NCBI GenBank assembly: GCA_023475235.1
Contig: JAMCWG010000196.1
Span: 1 to 40,094 of the forward strand
Origin: Chloroflexota bacterium
Lineage (GTDB): Bacteria; Chloroflexota; UBA6077; FW602-bin22; JAMCWG01
Length of the DNA: 40,094 nucleotides
Direction of reading: 5' to 3'
Positions 9,204-15,236 of the stretch are shown here, one piece after another; the stretch's first letter is position 1, and each line of letters opens with the position of its first letter. A program made the translations under genes and the position numbers. The notes beneath the pieces are model-generated. The model had not been told where the DNA came from. It saw nothing but the letters and a program-made list of their open reading frames with translations, and did no database searches.

Positions 9204-10862
9204 CTACTTGTCTATCCACACCTCCTGGAGATCCATCGCGAACACCTGCAGGCGGACGCCCTTGAGCTCCTTGCGATAGGTCAGATTGAAGGGGCTATTG
9301 TAGATGCCGCCGATGAGGGCGTCGTCGTAGATGATCTTGAGGGCCTTCTTGTATCCGGCGGCGCGCTGAGCGTCGTCGTAGCTGCTGACGCCCTCCGTCA
9401 TTGCGGCCTCAAGGTTCTTGTTGCAGTAGTTGGACCAGTTTGCCGCGCCATCGCAGTAGAGCATGCGGCCATAGTGGGCGGGGTCCAGCGATGGCCACAT
9501 GTTCCATATGGCAGCCTGGAAGTCGCCGGCCTTCTGCTTGGCCCGGCCGGCTACCTCTTCGTTGGCGTTGATGGTAGCCCTTACCCCGATTTCGTGCCAC
9601 ATCTGCTGTACGATCTCGGCCTGCTTCTGGATGACCCCGCCGACCGGCACATCGATAGTAACATCCAGGCCATTGGGATAGCCTGCGTCCTTGACCAGTT
9701 GGGCCGCTTTGGCCTTGTCGTACGAGTAGTACGGGGTCGATTGGTCGACGCCCAGCCAGTTGTCGAGCCAGAGGCCGTACTTGTTGACCGTGTATTCCCC
9801 GAAGCCCAGCGTCTTGCCGATGGATTCCCTATCGATGGCGTACTGGAGGGCCTGGCGCAGCTTGACGTTGTCCTTGAACGGTGGCTTGTCCTGATTGAAG
9901 CCGAAGATGTACCGAATCGGCGAGTTGTTGATGACGATCAAAGTGAGGTTGGGATCAGCCCTGGCGGAGGCATAGTTCTGGGGGAAGAGTGAGGCCGAGA
10001 TCTGAATGTTGCCGGTCCTCATCTCCGTCAGCGTCACGGCCGGATCGGGGATCACCCGGCTGTCGATGCCGTCGATGTAGGGGAGCGGCTTGCCGTCGGC
10101 TCCCATCTTCCAGTAGCCGTCCCACTTCTTGAAGGTCATGCGGTCGCCGGGCTTCCAGTCGGTCAGCATCATCGGCCCGGTGCCGATCGGGTGAGAGCCC
10201 ACGTACTCGGCGCCGTTCTTTTCGAAATTTGCCTTCGAGGTCATCAAGCTCCAGAGCGAGCCGCTCCCGCCGACCGAGCGGGTCCAGTTCACGATGGCCA
10301 GCGCCGATGGGGCGGGCAGATTGAGCTGCACGGTGTAGGGATCGATGATCGTCATATCCTTCATCATCGCGGCGTTGTTCTTGCCGCCTGATTTCGGATC
10401 ATTCTTGGCCTGGTCGAAGTTCCACTTTACGACCTCGGCGTTGAAATCGCTGCCGTCCTGGAACTTCACGCCTTTGTGTAGCTTGAACCTGATTGTGGTG
10501 GGGTTAACAACTTCCCAGGAATCGGCCAGCTCTGGCTTCATCTCCCACTTCTCAGTCTTCGGGTCTGTAGAGGTGTTGTCCCAACGGATCAGCGTCTCGA
10601 ATACCGGCAACTGGAGGGGCGCTTCGCCGGTAGCCTGATAGATGGGGTACCAGCTATTGGTGTCGGTCGCACCGGGGGAGTGCAGGAGGATGCCCCCTCG
10701 CTTGATCTTGGCTGCCGGGGTAGGCTGACCCGCGGGTGCGGATGTGGCCGCCGCTGGCGGCTTCGTGGCCGCGGCCGGCGCAGCGGTTGGCGCGGCCGGA
10801 GAGCATGCGGCAATGAAGAGCAGGACAATGACTGCGACGCCTAGCTTTCCAAGGGTTTGCAT
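9204..10862 (-). CDS. Family-5 ABC transporter solute-binding lipoprotein (copy 3)
   Basis: 552 residues, SBP_bac_5 family. Lipobox I-A-A-C with Cys20, a shorter Ala/Pro/Thr linker to about residue 50, then 'AAKIKRGGILLHSPG' and the typical two-lobed fold with 'KPELADSWEVVNPTTIRFKL', 'GTGPMMLTDWKPGD' and 'KLRQALQYAIDRE'. More diverged than copies 1 and 2 (for example a distinct N-terminal lobe 'GATDTNSWYPIYQATGEAP'), which suggests a different ligand. The segment 'CDGAANWSNYCN' keeps two of the shared cysteines. The ATG is preceded by AAAGGAGA. No transporter core genes are adjacent. Confidence 0.92.
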   Translation of the reverse strand: MQTLGKLGVAVIVLLFIAACSPAAPTAAPAAATKPPAAATSAPAGQPTPAAKIKRGGILLHSPGATDTNSWYPIYQATGEAPLQLPVFETLIRWDNTSTDPKTEKWEMKPELADSWEVVNPTTIRFKLHKGVKFQDGSDFNAEVVKWNFDQAKNDPKSGGKNNAAMMKDMTIIDPYTVQLNLPAPSALAIVNWTRSVGGSGSLWSLMTSKANFEKNGAEYVGSHPIGTGPMMLTDWKPGDRMTFKKWDGYWKMGADGKPLPYIDGIDSRVIPDPAVTLTEMRTGNIQISASLFPQNYASARADPNLTLIVINNSPIRYIFGFNQDKPPFKDNVKLRQALQYAIDRESIGKTLGFGEYTVNKYGLWLDNWLGVDQSTPYYSYDKAKAAQLVKDAGYPNGLDVTIDVPVGGVIQKQAEIVQQMWHEIGVRATINANEEVAGRAKQKAGDFQAAIWNMWPSLDPAHYGRMLYCDGAANWSNYCNKNLEAAMTEGVSSYDDAQRAAGYKKALKIIYDDALIGGIYNSPFNLTYRKELKGVRLQVFAMDLQEVWIDK

Positions 10863-11076
10863 CAGTTTCTCCTTTTGGTCTGCTTATGTAAGCAAATTGA
10901 TCGTCCCTTCACCGATGAAGGCGAATGCGGCGATGCAGGCGCTACAGTAAACATAATGGCTGTCCCTTCCCTAGCCCGTTTCCATCACCTTCCTTTCACA
11001 TTAATTGCACATCTCTCCAAGGGAACTGTAACGCTGCTTCAGCGCTCGCTCGTCCATCTTGCGGAGGATTATATCA
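10863..11076 (-). promoter_or_regulatory. Promoter and long leader of solute-binding gene copy 3
   Basis: On the minus strand TGATATAAT at 11076-11068 is an extended -10 box almost identical to that of copy 1. The leader is about 200 bases. It contains AAAGGAAGGTGATGG near 10995-10981; here the element is followed by a possible four-codon reading frame (ATG GAA ACG GGC TAG). Confidence 0.5.
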
Positions 11077-11113
11077 CACGTCGGCCAGGGGCGAATCTGG
11101 AAAACGAAAACCC

Positions 11114-11133
11114 CGGTAGGAAGGGCCCTACCG
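11114..11133 (-). terminator. Intrinsic terminator left behind the solute-binding remnant
   Basis: On the minus strand a 7-bp stem (CGGTAGG / CCTACCG, loop GCCCTT) is followed by GGGGTTTTCGTTTTC. The hairpin with its flank (GCCACGGTAGG...) is clearly related to the terminator of copy 2 at 7152-7179. Confidence 0.7.
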
Positions 11134-11334
11134 TGGCGATAACAGGGCCAGTGCGCGGCTGACGTGCACCGTGCCGGCCTTCAGCTCTACCTGGTATATG
11201 GCCGTGTCCACAATGAGTCGGTAGCGGATGCCGTCCAGGTAAGGAAGCTTCTGTCCGTCTTCGCCATCCTTCCAGTAGTTCTCGAATCTGGTCAGGACGA
11301 ATTCGTTGTCACGCTTCCACTCCGCCAGCTTGAA
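11128..11334 (-). pseudogene. Internally deleted remnant of a fourth solute-binding gene
   Basis: The minus strand encodes 68 residues that match the middle of copies 1 and 2: it opens FKLAEWKRDNEFVLTRF, contains 'KLPYLDGIRYRL' and ends 'LKAGTVHVSRALA', then reads out of family into LLSPR and a stop inside the terminator stem. A TAA lies in frame just before the first family codon and there is no start codon, so it cannot make a useful protein. The homologous block corresponds to about residues 245-310 of copy 2. What is left is promoter and first leader part, a mid-gene piece, and the terminator: two deletions inside one cassette. Confidence 0.8.
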
Positions 11335-11342
11335 TGGTTACC

Positions 11343-11412
11343 TCACCTCCGTACCAGGTTCTACAATCCGGCTATCTCTGGCCCGAATACCGCTGGCCTT
11401 GGCACGATTATA
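11343..11412 (-). promoter_or_regulatory. Surviving promoter and leader start of the deleted gene
   Basis: On the minus strand TATAAT covers 11412-11407, inside a perfect 12-base palindrome TATAACGTTATA (11409-11420). GGAGGTGA follows at 11350-11343, exactly 57 bases after the -10 box as in copy 1; then the deletion joins the leader to mid-gene sequence. Confidence 0.4.
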
Positions 11413-11499
11413 ACGTTATAACGTACGCTCTGCTGTCCTCACCAATGGTGCTTGCCACAGGGTAGTACCAACAACCTGGGGTTCCGGTGGTAGTCGTAG

Positions 11500-11588
11500 G
11501 GGTCGACCCGCGTGTCGGCCCGAATGGGGTTGTGCCGCCAGCCCTGCGTCACTGTCCGAGTTTCAAGGGCGCACACGCGGGTGCGCCC
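11500..11588. repeat. Inverted pair of REP-like hairpins
   Basis: Two related hairpins face each other: 11500-11521 (minus sense GGGCCGACACGCGGGTCGAC) and 11567-11588 (plus sense GGGCGCACACGCGGGTGCGC). Both continue into CCCCTACGA, and both keep the ACACGCGGGT loop region. This is the arrangement of a bacterial interspersed mosaic element. The remainder of 11413-11646 shows no gene. Confidence 0.55.
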
Positions 11589-11646
11589 CTACGAAAACGC
11601 AGGCTCGATCTCGATGACCGAAAGGCCCTGCGATCGCTACGGTTGA

Positions 11647-11676
11647 TTGACAAAGGGCATCCAGTCCGGCTATCCT
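11647..11676 (+). promoter_or_regulatory. Sigma-A-type promoter of the URO-D family gene
   Basis: TTGACA at 11647-11652, an 18-base spacer, then TATCCT at 11671-11676. The predicted leader is about 110 bases. Confidence 0.55.
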
Positions 11677-11793
11677 GCCGATGCACGCGAGGTCATCTCT
11701 GGACCGGCCTCGTCGGAAACGCACGGTGCCAACGGCTACCAGGGTGCGACAACGGACATCGTCTAGATATTAGCTTACAGGAGGGAGCGAGCA

Positions 11794-12960
11794 ATGCCTG
11801 CTGTGATGACCCATAGAGAGAGGGTGCTGGCCGCCCTCAGCCATCAGGAGCCGGACTGCGTGCCCGTCGACCTGAGCCAGGCGGCCGGCGACGCCATCAA
11901 CGCTATCGCCTACAAGAACCTGCTCCGCTACCTGGGGATGGCCGACCGTCCCATCACTATCTCCAACAAGATGGCCCAGACCGCCCACGTCGACGAGGAC
12001 GTCCTCCAGCGTTTCGACGTCGATTTCCGGGGCATCTCCGTCGGCGGGCCCGAGGGCTGGGTGGATAAGGTCTTGCCCAACGACAGCTATGTGGACGAGT
12101 GGGGCGTGGTGCGCACGCGCCCGGCCGGAGGCTACTACTACGACCTGACTGCGGACGGCAGCCCGATGGCCGGCATCGACACCATCGCCGGCCTCGACAG
12201 CTACCCCTGGCCCGACCCTAACGACCCGGGGCGCGTCCGCGGCCTGCGGGAGAAGGCGAAGAAGCTTCGAGAGGAGACCGACTACGCGGTGGTGCTGACC
12301 ATCAACTCGTGCTTCTTCCTGCGCTGCGGCGAGCTACGCGGCTGGGAGAACTTCTTCTCCGACCTGGCCGGCAATATCCCCTTCACTGAGGCCCTGATGG
12401 ACCGCTATCTGGACGTCAAGCTGGGCATCGCCGCCCGCGCCCTGGAGGAGGTCGGCGACCTAGTCGACGTGGTCGTGGCTTCCACCGACGATCTGGGATC
12501 GACCAACAGCACCATCATCTCTCCGAGAACCTTTCGCGCGCTCATCAAGCCGCGCATGAAGAAGACCTTCAACTTCTACAAGGAGCGCACCGATGCCAAG
12601 CTGATCCTGCACTCCGACGGGTCGGTCTATCCATTTATGCAGGACTTCGTTGAGATTGGCGTGGACATCCTCAATCCGGTGCAGGTGTCGGCGAAGAACA
12701 TGGGGGACACCAGGCGGCTGAAGGCAGAGTTCGGCGATAAGCTGACCTTCTGGGGTGCGATCGACACGCACCGCGTCCTACCCTACGGGACGCCGGACGA
12801 TGTCCGGGCAGAAGTCAGGCAGCGCATCCGCGACCTGGGGCCGGGCGGGGGATACGTGGTCTGCTCGGTGCATAATATCCAGTCCGAGGTACCGCCGGAG
12901 AACGTCGTGGCTATGTTCGATATGGCCCGGGAGTACGGGCAATACCCGCTACGAGCATAA
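11794..12960 (+). CDS. URO-D family methyltransferase (MtaA/MtbA-like)
   Basis: 388 residues of the uroporphyrinogen decarboxylase superfamily, in the branch of cobamide-dependent methyltransferases rather than true HemE. The opening 'MTHRERVLAALSHQEPDCVPVD' and the later 'NPVQVSAKNMGDTRRLKAEFGDKLTFWGAID' are typical of this branch, and the arginine-rich substrate motif of HemE is not apparent. MtaA and MtbA bind zinc with an H-x-C motif and a distant Cys; here the first site reads H273-S-D275 and Cys357 lies near His360, so a modified metal site is likely. AGGAGGG precedes the ATG. Neighbours (solute-binding protein, MtmB homologue) suggest methyl transfer from a corrinoid to an unknown acceptor. 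Confidence 0.85.
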   Translation: MPAVMTHRERVLAALSHQEPDCVPVDLSQAAGDAINAIAYKNLLRYLGMADRPITISNKMAQTAHVDEDVLQRFDVDFRGISVGGPEGWVDKVLPNDSYVDEWGVVRTRPAGGYYYDLTADGSPMAGIDTIAGLDSYPWPDPNDPGRVRGLREKAKKLREETDYAVVLTINSCFFLRCGELRGWENFFSDLAGNIPFTEALMDRYLDVKLGIAARALEEVGDLVDVVVASTDDLGSTNSTIISPRTFRALIKPRMKKTFNFYKERTDAKLILHSDGSVYPFMQDFVEIGVDILNPVQVSAKNMGDTRRLKAEFGDKLTFWGAIDTHRVLPYGTPDDVRAEVRQRIRDLGPGGGYVVCSVHNIQSEVPPENVVAMFDMAREYGQYPLRA

Positions 12961-13013
12961 GCTGGGAAGCAGCCGGGACCGGAGCGTTGGCCTGCGGGAT
13001 CCACGGACGAGAA

Positions 13014-13050
13014 GGAACGGTGCCGCCTCAGACGAGGTCTGCATCGTTCC
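13014..13050 (+). terminator. Hairpin after the URO-D family gene
   Basis: A 10-bp stem with one G-T pair (GGAACGGTGC / GCATCGTTCC) encloses an inner CCTC/GAGG stem and is followed by ATCTTTACTT. A plausible but weak intrinsic terminator, about 50 bases after the stop. Confidence 0.45.
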
Positions 13051-13074
13051 ATCTTTACTTAAGCGAGTGCCGGC

Positions 13075-13291
13075 AAAAGAAAAGGCCCCAAGTAACCTTT
13101 CTGCTTCGCCTGGTTTCCTGGGGATCCCTGGCTACCTTCACGGGCTCGACATTACTTCGCTTCGTTCATCTCGTGCCTTTCGGGATTCCCCGTACTCGGC
13201 GCTCGATGCGCTCTGCTTTTCTCATCTCGCCCCTGTTGGCCCTTGGGTTCCCTGGTTCTTCCAGGTGTCCCATACTTGACTACTTGGGGTT
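13075..13291 (-). ncRNA. Candidate structured small RNA, class unknown
   Basis: No gene fits 13051-13398. On the minus strand a consensus promoter (13326-13298) predicts a start at about 13291. The transcript would begin ACCCCAAGTA; the 9 bases CCCCAAGTA (13289-13281) pair with TACTTGGGG (13094-13086), which is followed after CC by TTTTCTTTT (13083-13075). This closes a molecule of about 217 nt. Inside are a hairpin TGGG-ACA-CCTGG/CCAGG-GAA-CCCA near the 5' end, a hairpin CGGG/CCCG near 13185 inside GCC/GGC, and further CCAGG copies on the 3' arm that could pair instead with the 5' CCTGG. Length, closing stem and terminator recall 6S RNA, but the RNase P, tmRNA and SRP landmarks are missing and I cannot assign a family. 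Confidence 0.55.
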
Positions 13292-13297
13292 AGTCAT

Positions 13298-13326
13298 ACT
13301 TTAACATATTTCTATCCAAGTGTCAA
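13298..13326 (-). promoter_or_regulatory. Consensus promoter of the candidate small RNA
   Basis: On the minus strand a perfect TTGACA (13326-13321) is followed after exactly 17 bases by TAAAGT (13303-13298). The start falls on the A just before the closing stem of the RNA. No coding sequence follows it on this strand for more than 1.5 kb. Confidence 0.65.
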
Positions 13327-13399
13327 CGTTTTTCGAGCCGAATCCGAGCTAATTCTTCCAGATCCATAACATCCCCGCCCGCGCGATGCCTTGGCTTTC

Positions 13400-13428
13400 T
13401 TGACACGATAGTGAGGCCCGGCTATATT
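13400..13428 (+). promoter_or_regulatory. Sigma-A-type promoter of solute-binding gene copy 4
   Basis: TTGACA at 13400-13405, 17-base spacer, TATATT at 13423-13428. Divergent from the small-RNA promoter at 13298-13326, with about 75 bases between their -35 boxes. Confidence 0.65.
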
Positions 13429-13498
13429 GCACCCAACGCCCCAGACGGAGGGCGGGTGCCGCTTTCATACAACTGAAGAATCTGGGAGGGAGTTCCTT

Positions 13499-15172
13499 AT
13501 GTACCGTGGCTCGCTTCTGGTCCTGACCATCGTCGTGGTGCTTTCGCTCCTGATCGCCTGCGCGCCGGCGGCGCCCACCGCCGCACCCGCCGCTCCGACC
13601 GTCGCCGCCAAGCCGCCCGCTTCTGCAGCCACAACCGCAGCTACAGCCGCGCCCACAGCAACACCTCGCCCAGGCGAGTCGCCTGTGGCGACTACTGCCA
13701 AGGTGAAGCGGGGCGGCGTCCTTCGGCTGGCTGTCACCAACGACTGGGAGACGTTGGACCCTCATCTCACCAACGGAAATACCGATGCCTTTACCTACAT
13801 TTTCAGCCCTCTCGCCCGCATCGAACGGGACGGGGCCGGAGCTAAGCTGAACATAGTGCCGGACCTGGCCATCTCCTGGGACCAGGTCGACCCGAAAACA
13901 CTGGTCCTCAAGCTGCGGCAGGGCGTCAAGTTCCAGGACGGGAGCCTATGGAACGCCGAAGTCGCCAAGTTCAACCTCGATCGGATGATGAAGCATCCCA
14001 AGAGTGTCTCCAAAGACAGCGTGAAGTCCATCGATTCGGTCGACGTCGTGGACAACTACACAGTCCGCCTCAACCTCAAGTCCCCTTCCGCCTCGGTGAT
14101 GATCCTGCTGGCCCCCGGACTGAAATACGATACTATGATGATTCCCAAGGACGCCGCCGAGAAGATGGGTGACGACTTCGGCCGCAAACCGGTGGGCGCC
14201 GGCCCCTTCCAGGTTGCCGAGTGGCGCCCCTCTGACCAGTTGATTCTCAAGAAATGGGATGGCTACTGGGAGAAGGGCGTCAACGGCCAGCCCTTGCCTT
14301 ACCTGGACGGCGCGGTAACCCGCTACATCGTGGACGATTCGGTGAGGCTGGTCGAGCTTAAGGCCCACAACATCGACGCCATTTTCAACATCGCCGGCAA
14401 GGACATCCCTTCTTTGAAGACCAACCCCGACATCGTATATACCGAGCTGGGCAGCGGCGGCCTCAGCTACTCCGCCGCGCTGAATCCAGCGTACGGGCCC
14501 TTCAAGGACAACGTCAAGCTGCGCCAGGCCGCCTGGTACGGCCTCAACCGCCAGGCGATAGCCGACACGCTCGGCCGCGGTGCAGGCAAGCCGGCTTACT
14601 ACCTCTGGACAGCCGGCCTGCCCGGGTACGACGAGACGCTGCCCCGCTACGACTTCCAGCCGGACAAGGCCAAGCAACTGGTCGCGGAGTCCGGCCATCC
14701 CAACGGAGCGGACTTGCTGCTGACGCATGTGGCGCGCCCCCTCGACGCCCAGCAGGCACAGATATACAAGCAGATGTGGGACGCCATCGGCATCCGCACG
14801 ACCATCGACGCCATCGAGCGGGTGGCCTGGGTCAAGAAGGGGCAGACCGGCACGCTGGAGGCCACCACCTTCCAGTTGAACCACTATCAGGATGTGGACT
14901 ACTACTCGCGCGGCATCACCACGGGCGGCGCCGGGAACTGGATCGGCTGGAGCGACCCGGATATGGACAAGTGTATGGCCGATGGGCGCGCCACCTTCGA
15001 TCCCGCCCAGCGCCAGCAGGCGTACCGCCGCTGCATGCAGACGCTGTACGAGAAGGCCGTCTACCAGGCGGTGTGGTTCGTGCCCTGGAACTTCGCCATC
15101 GATAAGAGCGTGAAGGGAGTGGTCTTCAACTGGTACTCCCTGGAGCCCCGGTTCCTCTGGCTGGATAGATAA
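13499..15172 (+). CDS. Family-5 ABC transporter solute-binding lipoprotein (copy 4)
   Basis: About 557 residues from ATG 13499, chosen because GGGAGGG lies just upstream and a lipoprotein signal (hydrophobic core ending L-I-A-C, Cys21) starts immediately; a longer frame from 13427 would bury this signal. The Ala/Pro/Thr linker runs to about 60, then 'KVKRGGVLRLA' opens the SBP_bac_5 fold, with 'WETLDPHLTNGNTDAF', 'KFQDGSLWNAEVAKFNL' and 'KLRQAAWYGLNRQAI'. It lacks the double-cysteine 'C-x-GAANW' segment of copies 1-3 (here 'TTGGAGNW'). It sits on the other strand and 65 bases before the MtmB-family gene, which suggests the two share a substrate. Confidence 0.92.
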   Translation: MYRGSLLVLTIVVVLSLLIACAPAAPTAAPAAPTVAAKPPASAATTAATAAPTATPRPGESPVATTAKVKRGGVLRLAVTNDWETLDPHLTNGNTDAFTYIFSPLARIERDGAGAKLNIVPDLAISWDQVDPKTLVLKLRQGVKFQDGSLWNAEVAKFNLDRMMKHPKSVSKDSVKSIDSVDVVDNYTVRLNLKSPSASVMILLAPGLKYDTMMIPKDAAEKMGDDFGRKPVGAGPFQVAEWRPSDQLILKKWDGYWEKGVNGQPLPYLDGAVTRYIVDDSVRLVELKAHNIDAIFNIAGKDIPSLKTNPDIVYTELGSGGLSYSAALNPAYGPFKDNVKLRQAAWYGLNRQAIADTLGRGAGKPAYYLWTAGLPGYDETLPRYDFQPDKAKQLVAESGHPNGADLLLTHVARPLDAQQAQIYKQMWDAIGIRTTIDAIERVAWVKKGQTGTLEATTFQLNHYQDVDYYSRGITTGGAGNWIGWSDPDMDKCMADGRATFDPAQRQQAYRRCMQTLYEKAVYQAVWFVPWNFAIDKSVKGVVFNWYSLEPRFLWLDR

Positions 15173-15184
15173 GCATTATTGCCG

Positions 15185-15211
15185 TGGCCCGGCGCGAGTC
15201 GTGCCGGGCCA
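15185..15211 (+). terminator. Hairpin with T-rich tail between copy 4 and the MtmB-like gene
   Basis: A 9-bp stem (TGGCCCGGC / GCCGGGCCA) with a 9-base loop is followed by TCATTTCTTTC, then at once by the GGAGGG ribosome site of the next gene. It could terminate most transcripts of the solute-binding gene or act as a leaky attenuator for the methyltransferase. Confidence 0.6.
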
Positions 15212-15236
15212 TCATTTCTTTCGGAGGGAAACTGCT

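Noticed and set aside
11164-11421. Plus-strand 85-residue frame over the solute-binding remnant
   Set aside because: The opposite strand carries the family homology; this frame is its shadow.
12755-13279. 174-residue frame overlapping the URO-D gene end and the RNA region
   Set aside because: Half of it is antisense to a clear structured RNA, it overlaps a recognised gene out of frame and it has no ribosome site or family.
13011-13320. T-box or cobalamin riboswitch in the stretch between the URO-D and copy 4 genes
   Set aside because: No B12 box or T-box antiterminator sequence was found, and the structured part has its own promoter on the minus strand with no gene following it.
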